The notes under the pieces: model-generated
The model's input: only the letters and a program-made list of their open reading frames with translations
The model's database searches: none
Told to the model about the DNA's origin: nothing
NCBI GenBank assembly: GCA_022824395.1
Contig: JAJDZX010000057.1
Coordinates: forward strand, 1 to 36,396
From: Alphaproteobacteria bacterium
Lineage (GTDB): Bacteria > Pseudomonadota > Alphaproteobacteria > TMED109
Direction of reading: 5' to 3'
DNA length: 36,396 bases
Position numbers and translations under genes: made by a program
In this document: in pieces, positions 8,045 through 16,162 of the stretch
How the letters are laid out: every line of letters begins with the position of its first letter
Numbering within the stretch: the stretch's first letter is position 1

Positions 8045-8926
8045 ATGGAGCAAGCACCCCAGAGCCGGAATCGCTCAACGACTACCAAGAATATCGTGAA
8101 CTATGCGATGCGCGCTCCCTTACTGACGCAGGAACGCGAGCGCGAACTGGCGTTGCGGTGGCGGGACCATGGCGACGTGGCCGCGATGCACGAACTGGTG
8201 GAGGCCCACGCTCGGCTAGCCATTTCCATCGCCAAGCGTTTCCGCAACTACAACGTGCCGATGTCTGATCTGATCCAGGAAGCCCACATCGGCCTGGTCC
8301 AGGCGGCTGATCGTTTCGACCCCGACCGGGGCGTGCGGTTTTCCACCTGCGCGAGCTGGTGGGTCCGCGCGGCGATCCAGGACTACGTGCTGAGGAACTG
8401 GTCCGTCGTGCGGACGAGTACCACGGCCGCGCAGAAGTCCCTATTCTTCGGATTGTCGCGATACCGTGCCCGGCTGGCCGAGTACGGAGATGCCGAATTG
8501 ACCCCGGAGCACCGCGACATCGTCGCCCGCTCGCTCGGCGTGAGCGAAGCCGAAGTTGAGCGCATGGAGCATCGCCTGGGTGCTGCGGGCGATACCTCGC
8601 TGAACCAGGCCCTTTACGAAGACGGTACCGAGGAACGTCAGGACGCGGTGGTCGATGAACGCGAAGGTCCCGAGGCCGAGGTGGTGCAGCGGGTGGAGTA
8701 CACGAAGCGGATGAGCTGGGTCCGCAAGGCGCTTCGGTCGCTGACGCTGCGTGAGCGTCGCATCGTCAGGGCGCGCCATCTCGCCAAGACCCCGCGCACC
8801 CTCGAAGAGCTCGGCTCCGAGCTGGGTGTCAGCAAGGAGCGGGTGCGCCAGATCGAGCACCAGGCCATTTCCAAACTGCGCCGCAAGGTGCTTGCGTTCC
8901 AGGCTCTCTCGGCGGCACCTGCCTAG
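8045..8926 (+). CDS. rpoH: RNA polymerase heat-shock sigma factor RpoH (sigma-32)
   Basis: Directs RNA polymerase to heat-shock promoters. The 293 residues show the usual order: short region 1.2, region 2 (LVEAHARLAISIAKRF, then DLIQEAHIGLVQAADRFDPDRG and FSTCASWWVRAAIQDYVLRNWS), and region 4 with LTLRERRIVRARHL and the helix-turn-helix ELGSELGVSKERVRQIEHQA. The RpoH-specific box QKSLFFGLSRY (130-140) separates it from RpoD and RpoS; in known RpoH proteins this segment contributes to regulated turnover and core binding. The start is ATG 8045, with GGGGG about six bases upstream, rather than the overlapping out-of-frame ATG at 8041. The upstream 175 bases contain CTTGCGT at 7947, but no convincing sigma-32 -10 box follows. 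htpG, a classic member of the regulon, is directly downstream. Confidence 0.95.
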   Translation: MEQAPQSRNRSTTTKNIVNYAMRAPLLTQERERELALRWRDHGDVAAMHELVEAHARLAISIAKRFRNYNVPMSDLIQEAHIGLVQAADRFDPDRGVRFSTCASWWVRAAIQDYVLRNWSVVRTSTTAAQKSLFFGLSRYRARLAEYGDAELTPEHRDIVARSLGVSEAEVERMEHRLGAAGDTSLNQALYEDGTEERQDAVVDEREGPEAEVVQRVEYTKRMSWVRKALRSLTLRERRIVRARHLAKTPRTLEELGSELGVSKERVRQIEHQAISKLRRKVLAFQALSAAPA

Positions 8927-8935
8927 ACCGACCCG

Positions 8936-8956
8936 CCGGCCTTGCATTCGGGCCGG
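8936..8956. terminator. 6-bp GC stem just after rpoH, overlapping the htpG promoter
   Basis: CCGGCC (8936-8941) pairs perfectly with GGCCGG (8951-8956) across a 9-base loop, starting nine bases after the rpoH stop. No U-tract follows, so it would be at most a weak intrinsic terminator. The -35 element of the predicted sigma-32 promoter begins at its last left-arm base. Confidence 0.3.
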
Positions 8957-8969
8957 GTCCTCTCCATAT
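8941..8969 (+). promoter_or_regulatory. predicted sigma-32 (heat-shock) promoter of htpG
   Basis: CTTGCAT (8941-8947) and CTCCATAT (8962-8969) are separated by 14 bases. This agrees with the sigma-32 consensus CTTGAAA-N11-16-CCCCATNT except at two bases in the -35 box, one in the -10 (second position T for C). Transcription would start near 8976, giving a leader of about 40 bases to the htpG ATG. The position, between the sigma factor gene and a known regulon gene, supports the call; it is otherwise a sequence match only. Confidence 0.65.
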
Positions 8970-9001
8970 CCGCACAGCGGGCAGTGGCCCGCCGCGCGCG
9001 T

Positions 9002-9007
9002 GGAGGG
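9002..9007 (+). promoter_or_regulatory. ribosome binding site deciding the htpG start
   Basis: GGAGGG lies eight bases before ATG 9016 but only two before the in-frame GTG at 9010. The spacing favours ATG 9016 as the start. Confidence 0.65.
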
Positions 9008-9015
9008 TTGTGGGC

Positions 9016-10917
9016 ATGGCAGCAGCCAGCAAGGAATCATCGCCGGCGGAACGGCACCAATTCGAGGCGGAGGTCGGGCAGCTTCTCGACCTGATGGTGA
9101 ACGCGCTGTACAGCCAGCGCGATGTGTTCCTGCGGGAGCTCGTGTCCAACGCGGCCGACGCGGCCGACCGGCTTCGCTATGCCGCGCTGTCCAAGCCGGA
9201 ACTTCTCGGCGACAGCCCGGATCCGCGGATTCAGCTGACGGTTGATCCGGAAGCCCGGGTTCTCGAAATCGAGGACAACGGCATTGGCATGTCGAAGGCG
9301 GCGCTCGCGAAAGACCTGGGCACCATTGCGCGATCGGGTACCCGGACGTTTGTCGAACGGATGGCCAAGTCTGCCGACGGCAAGCAGAAACCCGATCTCA
9401 GCCTGATCGGGCAGTTCGGCGTCGGCTTCTATTCCGCGTTCATGGTGGCTAAGCGTGTCGAGGTCGAAAGCGTTGCCGCCGGCACTTCCAGGGGCTGGGT
9501 CTGGTCTTCCGATGGCCGCGGTTCCTACGAGATCGCACGCGCCCGGCGGACGCAACGGGGGACCTGCGTGCGGCTGCACCTGAAGGAAGACGCCAAGGAA
9601 TACCTCGAGGAGGTCCGGCTGCGCCACGTGGTGCGCACGTGGTCGGATCATGTGTCCGTGCCCATCGAGCTTCGCGTCGGTCGGGATCAGCAGCCGCAGG
9701 TGGTGAACACGGCCGCCGCACTGTGGACACGGCCCAAGAAGGACATCACGCCCGAACAGTACGTGTCGTTCTATCGCGATGTCGGACATAGCTTCGATGA
9801 GCCCTGGATCACCCTCCACAACCGGGCGGAAGGCAAGCTCTCGTACATTACGCTCCTGTTCGTCCCGACCGAGCAGCCGCTGGATCTCTACGACCCGGAA
9901 CGGCGGCGGCAGCTGCGGCTCTTCGTCAAGCGCGTGTTCATCACCGACCGGACCGACGCGCTCATTCCGCCATGGCTGCGATTCGTCCGGGGGGTCGTCG
10001 ATTCCGAGGATCTCTCGCTCAACGTCAGTCGCGAGATGCTGCAGCAGGACCCCCACGTCGCGCGCCTTCGTCGCAGCATCACGAGGCGCGTGCTCGATGC
10101 GCTGAAGAAGAATGCGGAGAAGGAGCCCGAGGAGTACGCGCGCTTCTGGAGGATCTTCGGACCGGTGCTCAAGGAAGGCGTCTACGACGACGACGAGTGG
10201 CGCGACAAGCTGCTGGAGCTTCTCCGGTTCCGTACCGCCGGCGGAGAGGCCACGGACGCGCTGGTCAGCCTCGCGGGCTACGTCGACCGGATGAAGGAGG
10301 GGCAGAGCGAGATCTACTACATCTCGGGAGATGACCCGGCGCAGCTCGCCGAGAGCCCGCAGATCGAGGGTTTCCGGGCGCGCGGCCTCGAGGTACTCCT
10401 GCTATCCGACGCGGTGGATGACTTCTGGGTGCCACGTGTCGGGGAGTATCAGGGCAAGCCGCTGCGTTCCGTGACCAAGGGAGGCATCGACCTCTCGGGT
10501 TTTGAGCCTGAGCAGCAGGATGGAGCCCCGGACGAGGCTCCTGCAGGCGATGTGGATCGGCTGATCACGCGGTTCAAGACCGTTCTGGGCGACGAGGTTG
10601 CCGATGTGGTGCGATCCGATCACCTGACGGAATCGCCGGCGGTGCTCGTGGCTCCCAAGGACGGCATGGACCTGCAGGTGGAGAAGCTGCTGCAGCGCCA
10701 CGGCCAGCTCCGGGAGCTGTCCCGCAAGGTCCTGGAGATCAATCCGGCCAACGAGCTGATCCGGGCCATGGGCCGCGACGACGTCAACGACCAGGAATTC
10801 GCCGATGCCGCGCACGTGCTGCTTGACCATGCCCGCCTGGTGGCAGGAGAGCCGGTCTCGGATCTGGCGCAGTTCGGGCGGCGGACCAACCGGCTGATCG
10901 GTCGCGGGCTGGGATAG
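9016..10917 (+). CDS. htpG: molecular chaperone HtpG (bacterial Hsp90)
   Basis: ATP-dependent cytosolic chaperone that remodels late-folding clients together with DnaK. The 633 residues match the family's usual size. The N-terminal GHKL ATPase is intact: ELVSNAADAADRLRY with the catalytic Glu/Asn region, IEDNGIGMSK, and GQFGVGFYSAFMVA as the lid/glycine motif. The middle domain shows FVKRVFITD and LRFVRGVVDSEDLSLNVSRE, a stretch highly conserved in Hsp90. The C-terminal dimerisation domain ends without the eukaryotic MEEVD tail, as expected in bacteria. The start at ATG 9016 is chosen over GTG 9010 because of ribosome-site spacing. A heat-shock promoter match lies directly upstream, so the gene is probably activated by the RpoH encoded by its neighbour. 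It converges on the DUF1223 gene, with only 24 bases between the stops. Confidence 0.96.
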   Translation: MAAASKESSPAERHQFEAEVGQLLDLMVNALYSQRDVFLRELVSNAADAADRLRYAALSKPELLGDSPDPRIQLTVDPEARVLEIEDNGIGMSKAALAKDLGTIARSGTRTFVERMAKSADGKQKPDLSLIGQFGVGFYSAFMVAKRVEVESVAAGTSRGWVWSSDGRGSYEIARARRTQRGTCVRLHLKEDAKEYLEEVRLRHVVRTWSDHVSVPIELRVGRDQQPQVVNTAAALWTRPKKDITPEQYVSFYRDVGHSFDEPWITLHNRAEGKLSYITLLFVPTEQPLDLYDPERRRQLRLFVKRVFITDRTDALIPPWLRFVRGVVDSEDLSLNVSREMLQQDPHVARLRRSITRRVLDALKKNAEKEPEEYARFWRIFGPVLKEGVYDDDEWRDKLLELLRFRTAGGEATDALVSLAGYVDRMKEGQSEIYYISGDDPAQLAESPQIEGFRARGLEVLLLSDAVDDFWVPRVGEYQGKPLRSVTKGGIDLSGFEPEQQDGAPDEAPAGDVDRLITRFKTVLGDEVADVVRSDHLTESPAVLVAPKDGMDLQVEKLLQRHGQLRELSRKVLEINPANELIRAMGRDDVNDQEFADAAHVLLDHARLVAGEPVSDLAQFGRRTNRLIGRGLG

Positions 10918-10941
10918 CTCCCGTGCGCGGCTCGGCCCTAG

Positions 10942-11655
10942 CTAATCGGCGACCGCGGCGGCCAGCACCTCGCCCTGCCCATGGCGCTGGGCGAACACGG
11001 CCGTGATTTCGCCGGGATGGTCACGGAGATCCCGCGGCAAGGGTATCCGTTGCGCGCTTCCGTCCCAGTCGACGATCTTCCGGTAGGTGCGGACCACGTT
11101 GAACGTGAGGAGATGACGCCCTGTGTTCTCGCCCCGGAGGACACGGGTTTCGCGCACCGGGTCAAACCGAACCAGGTAGATCTCGGCGGGAGTGTCGCTC
11201 CGGTGGGCAACGATCTCGCTCCTGCCGTCGGTTTCCACGATCCGCAGCAGCGGTGTCGAAGGTGCCGTCTCGAATGCGCGCTCCAATTCCCGCATGACCT
11301 GCGGTGCGCGGGATCCGACCACGTCGACCTTGCCGGAGATCACCATCTGCGGCGTGTAGACACGCCCGGCTGACAGCCGTGACGCGTACTCGCGTTGCCG
11401 GTGGGTCGCCCAAGGCGCGGCGAAACTGTCCTTCCAGCCGATGTAGTCCCAGTAGTCGACGTGAAATGACAGCGCGAGGATGTTCGGGTTGCGGGCGATC
11501 CGGCCGATCACTGCGTGCGCGGGCGGACAGGAAGAGCACCCCTCCGACGTGAACAGCTCGACGACGACAGCGCGTTCGCCGGCTTGCCCCGCGATCGGAG
11601 CCAGCAGAACTCCTGCCGCAATGGCAGCGGCAGTGAAGGCCGGGCAGCGTTTCAT
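10942..11655 (-). CDS. DUF1223 secreted thioredoxin-fold-like protein
   Basis: Predicted exported protein of the DUF1223 family, widespread in Alphaproteobacteria and of unknown function. ATG 11655 is preferred over an in-frame GTG at 11676 because it starts directly with a typical signal peptide (MKRCPAF, then an Ala-rich core, cleavage near GQA-GE). The mature protein opens with VVVELFTSEGCSSCPPA, whose CSSC sits after the first strand exactly as in thioredoxin-fold proteins. It then continues with LSFHVDYWDYIGWKD, a block I associate with this family, and YTPQMVISG, which carries the cis-Pro-like TPQ motif of thioredoxin folds. I infer a redox-active or disulfide-related envelope role, but this is not demonstrated. 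It follows acnA on the same strand after 280 gene-free bases, so it is probably transcribed separately. Confidence 0.85.
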   Translation of the reverse strand: MKRCPAFTAAAIAAGVLLAPIAGQAGERAVVVELFTSEGCSSCPPAHAVIGRIARNPNILALSFHVDYWDYIGWKDSFAAPWATHRQREYASRLSAGRVYTPQMVISGKVDVVGSRAPQVMRELERAFETAPSTPLLRIVETDGRSEIVAHRSDTPAEIYLVRFDPVRETRVLRGENTGRHLLTFNVVRTYRKIVDWDGSAQRIPLPRDLRDHPGEITAVFAQRHGQGEVLAAAVAD

Positions 11656-11935
11656 TCGTCGGTTATAGGGTGACACCCGCGCACTGGCTAGCGTGACCGG
11701 CTCCTATCCGAACCGGATCAGCATGGGCGATCGCGCCCCGGTACGCGCGTGCCGGCGTCGAGGAGGCGGACGGAGCGCACGCGACAGCTGGTGGCAAGGC
11801 TGCGCGGTTCTGACCGTTGACCGTGGCCGAAGCGTCAGGGTCCGCCGCTGAACGACCGGCGCCTGCCGGCGCTGACCGCGGCCTCGGGCTCACAGTGATC
11901 CCGCCGGACCGGACGCCGAAGCCGCGGAACATGGA

Positions 11936-14578
11936 TCAGGCGGCAAGCGCCATGCGCCGGAGGACAGTGAGGAGGATTCCGCCGTTGCGGAAGTGTTCGG
12001 CCTCTTCGGAGGTGTCGACGCGGCTGCGGAGCGGGAACTCCTGTCGGCTGCCGTTGGTCCGTTGCACGGTGAGTGTCAGGCGGGTCCCGGGCACGATGCC
12101 GGCCTTCTCGCCTGACACCTGGAACAGTTCCGTGCCATCGAGGTCGAGCTGCCGGCGCGTGACGCCGTCCTCAAACACCAGCGGCAGTACACCCATGCCG
12201 ATCAGGTTGGTTCGGTGGATGCGCTCAAAGCTTTCTGCGATCACGGCCCGAATTCCCAGTAGCCGCGTCCCCTTGGCTGCCCAGTCGCGGGATGATCCCG
12301 TGCCGTATTCCCGTCCGGCGATGACGATCAGCGGCACGTCATCAGACCGGTACCGCTCCGCCGCGGCGTAGACCGAAAGAACCTCGCCACTGGGCTGGTG
12401 CCGCGTGAACCCTCCCTCGGTGCCCGGAGCGAGTTCGTTGCGAATGCGAATGTTGCCGAAGGTGCCCCGGAGCATGACTTCGTGGTTGCCGCGGCGGGCG
12501 CCGAACGAGTTGAACTCGACCGGTCGGACTTGCCGCTCCTGCAGCCACTCTCCCGCCGGGCCGTCGGCCCGGATCGCGCCGGCCGGCGAGATATGGTCGG
12601 TGGTCACGCTGTCGCCCAGCACCAGGAGGGCGCGGGCGTTGCGCACGTCGCAAATCGGCGCTGGATCCGGGGTCATCCCGTCGAAGAACGGCGGCCGCCG
12701 CACATAGGTGGATTCGTCGCGCCAGTGGTAGGTCGGCTCGCCGGTGGCCGCAATCGTCTGCCACTCCGCGGAACCCTCGAAGACTGCGCCGTATCGGCGT
12801 TGAAACATCTCGGGCTTCAGCGATTTCGCGATGGTCGCCTGGATGTCCGCGTTGTCCGGCCAGAGATCGCGGAGATAGACGTCATTGCCGTCGGGATCAG
12901 TGCCGAGAGGCTCGGTGGTGAGATCGAGATTGAGCGACCCAGCGATGGCGTACGCCACGACCAGAGCTGGCGAGGCCAGCCAGTTGGCCCGGACGTTAGG
13001 GTGAATCCGCCCTTCGAAGTTCCGGTTGCCCGACAGGATGGCCGACACGGTAAGGCCGTCCCCGCGCTCGATGGCTTCGACGATCGCCGGGTCAAGTGGT
13101 CCGGAGTTGCCGATACACGTGGTGCAGCCGTACCCGACCAGGTGAAATCCGAGTTCGTTGAGCGGCTTCGTCAGGTGGGCGGCGTCAAGATAGTCCGTCA
13201 CGACCTGACTGCCGGGTGCGAGGCTGGTCTTGACCCAGGGCTTGCGCTCCAGGCCCCGTTCGCGTGCAGCCTTTGCGAGCAGACCGGCGGCCACCATGGC
13301 CGAAGGATTCGAAGTATTCGTACAGCTCGTGATGGCGGCGATCACCACGGACCCGTTGGCGAGCGCATAGTCGGTCCCGGAGACGGGAGCCGGTTGGCCG
13401 GAGACGTCTGCCAGACTGGCCATGGCCTCCTTTGCCGCGCGCAGGGGGACCCGGTCCTGGGGCCGCTTCGGCCCGGCAATGCTTGGCTCGATGGCACCGA
13501 GGTCGAGTTCGAGGACATCGGTGAATGCGGGTTCCGGGCTGTCCGGATCCTGCCAGAGGCCCTGCGCTCGGGCGTACCGTTCGACCAGGCGGACCCGGTG
13601 GGGCTCGCGACCCGAGAGTTGGAGATAGCGGAGCGTTTCCCGGTCGACCGGGAAGAATCCGCAGGTGGCACCGTACTCCGGCGCCATGTTCGCCAGGGTC
13701 GCCCGATCGGCAAGGGGCAGATCGCCGACGCCGGGCCCGAAGAACTCGACGAACTTTCCGACCACCCCGTGCTCCCGCAGCATTCGCGTGACGGTCAGCA
13801 CGAGATCCGTGGCCCCGGCCCCTTCCGGAAGCCGTCCTTGCAGGCGGATCCCCACGACGTCCGGCACCAGCATCGAGATGGCGTTGCCCAGCATGGCGGC
13901 CTCGGCTTCAATTCCTCCGACTCCCCAGCCGAGCACGGCGAGCCCATTGACCATGGTTGTGTGGCTGTCCGTGCCGACCACCGTGTCCGGATAGGCCGTC
14001 TTCCGGCCGTCCTGCTCATTTACCCACACCACCTGCGCGAGGTGTTCGAGATTGACCTGGTGGCAGATGCCGGTGCCGGGCGGCACGACCCGAAAGTTGT
14101 CGAACGCTCCCGCTCCCCAGCGCAGGAACTCGTAGCGCTCGCGATTGCGCTCAAACTCGAGATCAACATTCCGTGCGAAGGCGCTGTCGGCGGCAAACCG
14201 GTCGACCATGACGGAATGGTCGATCACAAGGTCCACGGGAGTCTGCGGATTGATGCGCTCGACCGGGACCCCGACGGATTGGGCCGCATCGCGCATCGCC
14301 GCCAGGTCGGCCACTGCGGGAACGCCCGTAAAGTCCTGCATCAGGATCCGCGCCGGCCGAAACCCGATCTCGCGCGGATGAGCGGGCGTCTCGTCCACCG
14401 CCGCCAGCTCCGAAAGGGCGCTGGCGTCGCCTTGCCGGAGGAGATTCTCCGCAAGCACCCGTAGCGAGCGCGGGAGACGGGTGACGCGCGGGAACGCTGC
14501 GGCCGCTGCCGTCAAGCTGTAGTAACGGTACGACTCGCCGTCGACGTCGAGCGTGCGAAGCGTCTCTTCGGTATGCAA
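11936..14578 (-). CDS. acnA: aconitate hydratase AcnA
   Basis: Aconitase A/IRP-type enzyme that converts citrate to isocitrate via cis-aconitate in the TCA cycle. The three ligands of the catalytic [4Fe-4S] cluster are present: C419 in TSCTNTSNPS, and C485 and C488 in GYGCTTCIGNSGPL. Their spacing matches the E. coli enzyme. Other hallmarks are VIDHSVMVDRF, the VGTDSHTTMVNGLAVLGWGVGG block, and the C-terminal swivel domain with EYGTGSSRDWAAKG, whose SRDWA Ser/Arg are active-site residues. I place the start at TTG 14578, directly preceded by a G-rich tract, giving 880 residues against about 890 in the family. An in-frame TTG at 14611 would add a Gly-rich leader of low plausibility. The CarD-family gene ends 40 bases upstream on the same strand, so the two may be cotranscribed. 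The start codon is the least certain element. Confidence 0.95.
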   Translation of the reverse strand: MHTEETLRTLDVDGESYRYYSLTAAAAAFPRVTRLPRSLRVLAENLLRQGDASALSELAAVDETPAHPREIGFRPARILMQDFTGVPAVADLAAMRDAAQSVGVPVERINPQTPVDLVIDHSVMVDRFAADSAFARNVDLEFERNRERYEFLRWGAGAFDNFRVVPPGTGICHQVNLEHLAQVVWVNEQDGRKTAYPDTVVGTDSHTTMVNGLAVLGWGVGGIEAEAAMLGNAISMLVPDVVGIRLQGRLPEGAGATDLVLTVTRMLREHGVVGKFVEFFGPGVGDLPLADRATLANMAPEYGATCGFFPVDRETLRYLQLSGREPHRVRLVERYARAQGLWQDPDSPEPAFTDVLELDLGAIEPSIAGPKRPQDRVPLRAAKEAMASLADVSGQPAPVSGTDYALANGSVVIAAITSCTNTSNPSAMVAAGLLAKAARERGLERKPWVKTSLAPGSQVVTDYLDAAHLTKPLNELGFHLVGYGCTTCIGNSGPLDPAIVEAIERGDGLTVSAILSGNRNFEGRIHPNVRANWLASPALVVAYAIAGSLNLDLTTEPLGTDPDGNDVYLRDLWPDNADIQATIAKSLKPEMFQRRYGAVFEGSAEWQTIAATGEPTYHWRDESTYVRRPPFFDGMTPDPAPICDVRNARALLVLGDSVTTDHISPAGAIRADGPAGEWLQERQVRPVEFNSFGARRGNHEVMLRGTFGNIRIRNELAPGTEGGFTRHQPSGEVLSVYAAAERYRSDDVPLIVIAGREYGTGSSRDWAAKGTRLLGIRAVIAESFERIHRTNLIGMGVLPLVFEDGVTRRQLDLDGTELFQVSGEKAGIVPGTRLTLTVQRTNGSRQEFPLRSRVDTSEEAEHFRNGGILLTVLRRMALAA

Positions 14579-14618
14579 CGGATCCCCCCCACCGCCGGGC
14601 CCTGACCGCAACGAAGCT

Positions 14619-15719
14619 TCAGGTTGCCCTTCGCAGCACGCTTTCCAGCCGCTGCGCGGCTTTTTCCTCGGTTAAGTTCTTTTCGGCGGCGGCGATTTCT
14701 CGGGAAAACCGGTCGAGGGCATCCTTGTACAATTCGCGTTCGCTGAACGATTGCTCAGGGCCATCCGGGGCCCGGTACAAATCTCGCAAGACCTCAGCAA
14801 TCTGAACGAGGTCCCCGGAATGGAGCTTGCTTTCGTAGTCCTGGGCCCGCCGGCTCCACATGGTGCGCGAGATGCGGGCGGGCTTTTTCAGCGTGCTGGT
14901 TGCATCCTGAATCTGGGCCTTGCTGCTGATCGGCCGCAACCCAAGTTCCTGGATCCGTGTGACGGGAATCTTCAGCCGGGCCATTTCGCGGCCGTACGCG
15001 ATAGTGATCAGTTCCAGTGTTTCACCATCGACGGACAGGCGCTCCGAGCCAACCACACGGCCGGGTCCATGCGAGGGATGAACGACCCAGTTGCCGTTCC
15101 TGAAGCCCTCTGGCCGGGGCGTGGCCCGTTTGCGGGAAGCGGTCCGTTTCGGCTTGGGAGCCGGCTTGACCTTGGCGGCAGGCTCCGCCGCGGTCTTGGT
15201 CGGCCGTGCCGTGGCGGCCTTCTTGACGTTGACGCGTGCCTGGCCGTCCGGCTTTACCGGGGCGGTCGCCGCGGCCGCAGCTTTCGACGCTGTCGTCGCG
15301 CGGGCGGCCTTGACCTGAGCGGTCGACTTGGCAGGGGTCTTGGCGGTCGCCGGCTTCGCCTTGCTTGCAGCTTTGCCCTTAGTGGAGGCGCTCGCCGCTT
15401 TCGCGCTGGATGCGGATGCCTTGGTCTTGGCAGTGGACACCGGCTTGGCGCGCGCCGACGACTTGGCAGCAGTGGCCGTTTTCCGAGTAGCCGCCGCGGC
15501 TGAGTCCTTTGACCGCGACGAAGTCTTGGCCGCCCTGGATGCGGTCTTGGCGCCCTTGGTCGGCGGTGTCTTGGCTGCCGGCTCGTTGTCAGTGCGAGCG
15601 GCGGACGTCTTGGTTGACCGTTTTGCCGGAGATGCGGACTTGGAAGCTGCGCGCGGCTTGCGCCGGGCGCTGGTGGATGTCGACTTGCCCGTGGTTGCTT
15701 TGGTTGCAGTGGCGCTCAT
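14619..15719 (-). CDS. CarD/CdnL-family transcription regulator with long histone-H1-like N-terminal tail
   Basis: The C-terminal 160 or so residues form a CarD/CdnL-type RNA polymerase-binding module. The RID-like domain begins at FRNGNWVVHPSHGPGRVVG (about 206-224) and continues with LELITIAYGREMARLKIPVTRI. A helical domain follows, with KPARISRTMWSRRAQDYESK and LRDLYRA, typical of alphaproteobacterial CdnL. Such proteins stabilise promoter open complexes, especially at rRNA genes. Unusually, about 203 residues precede this domain, and they are almost only Ala, Lys, Ser, Thr, Pro and Arg, with many AAK, PAK and TAK units like histone H1 C-terminal tails. The tail contains no internal Met, and the ATG at 15719 has GAGG upstream, so it is probably translated. 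Ordinary alphaproteobacterial CdnL proteins have about 170 residues. fdxA lies 101 bases upstream, a common alphaproteobacterial pairing. Confidence 0.9.
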   Translation of the reverse strand: MSATATKATTGKSTSTSARRKPRAASKSASPAKRSTKTSAARTDNEPAAKTPPTKGAKTASRAAKTSSRSKDSAAAATRKTATAAKSSARAKPVSTAKTKASASSAKAASASTKGKAASKAKPATAKTPAKSTAQVKAARATTASKAAAAATAPVKPDGQARVNVKKAATARPTKTAAEPAAKVKPAPKPKRTASRKRATPRPEGFRNGNWVVHPSHGPGRVVGSERLSVDGETLELITIAYGREMARLKIPVTRIQELGLRPISSKAQIQDATSTLKKPARISRTMWSRRAQDYESKLHSGDLVQIAEVLRDLYRAPDGPEQSFSERELYKDALDRFSREIAAAEKNLTEEKAAQRLESVLRRAT

Positions 15720-15820
15720 GGATCTTGGATCCTCGGTGGTGGATCAAACCGGTCGGCGGAATGGAGGCCGGGAATGCGGGCTCGGATGGCAGCGACCGGT
15801 GTGCAGGACTGATTCCCTGC

Positions 15821-16162
15821 CTAGCCAGCCGAAGTACCGGGATTTTTGCTGAAGAATTTCTCGAACTTCCCGTCCATGCCTTCATACGTCGGCCCGTCTT
15901 CGGGGCACTCGCCCTTCCGGATGATGTTCGGCCAGACGTTCGAATACTCGGTGTTCAGATCGAGCCATTTCCTCGCTTCGTCCTCGCTGTCGGGAAGAAT
16001 GGCCTCGGTCGGGCATTCCGGTTCACACACTCCGCAATCAATGCACTCCTCGGGGTTGATCACCAGCATATTTTCGCCTTCGTAGAAGCAGTCGACTGGA
16101 CAGACTTCCACGCAGTCCATGTACTTGCATCGAATGCAGGCTTCGGTCACGACATAGGTCAT
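15821..16162 (-). CDS. fdxA: 7Fe ferredoxin FdxA
   Basis: Small cytoplasmic electron carrier (113 residues) with one [3Fe-4S] and one [4Fe-4S] cluster. The cysteines correspond to those of Azotobacter ferredoxin I: C9, C17 and C50 for the 3Fe cluster, and C21, C40, C43 and C46 for the 4Fe cluster. C12 and C25 lie at the two non-ligand positions of that protein. The extended C-terminus after PTEAILP, with [13 protein letters not shown], is also usual for FdxA. The ATG at 16162 is chosen because it starts directly at [10 protein letters not shown], has GAGG upstream, and overlaps the TGA of the TerB-like gene by four bases. Its location in the same run as the korAB genes makes it a candidate electron acceptor for that enzyme, which is an inference. 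Confidence 0.95.
   Translation of the reverse strand: MTYVVTEACIRCKYMDCVEVCPVDCFYEGENMLVINPEECIDCGVCEPECPTEAILPDSEDEARKWLDLNTEYSNVWPNIIRKGECPEDGPTYEGMDGKFEKFFSKNPGTSAG

Noticed and set aside
12398..14464. Long plus-strand open frame (688 codons) antisense to acnA
   Set aside because: It is the mirror of a GC-rich coding sequence. acnA on the other strand has all cluster ligands and conserved blocks, and the antisense product resembles nothing.
15328..15852. Hydrophobic-looking Ala/Val/Leu-rich frame opposite the CarD tail, resembling a membrane protein
   Set aside because: It is the reverse complement of Ala/Lys/Ser/Thr codons, which gives Leu, Ala, Gly and Val artificially.
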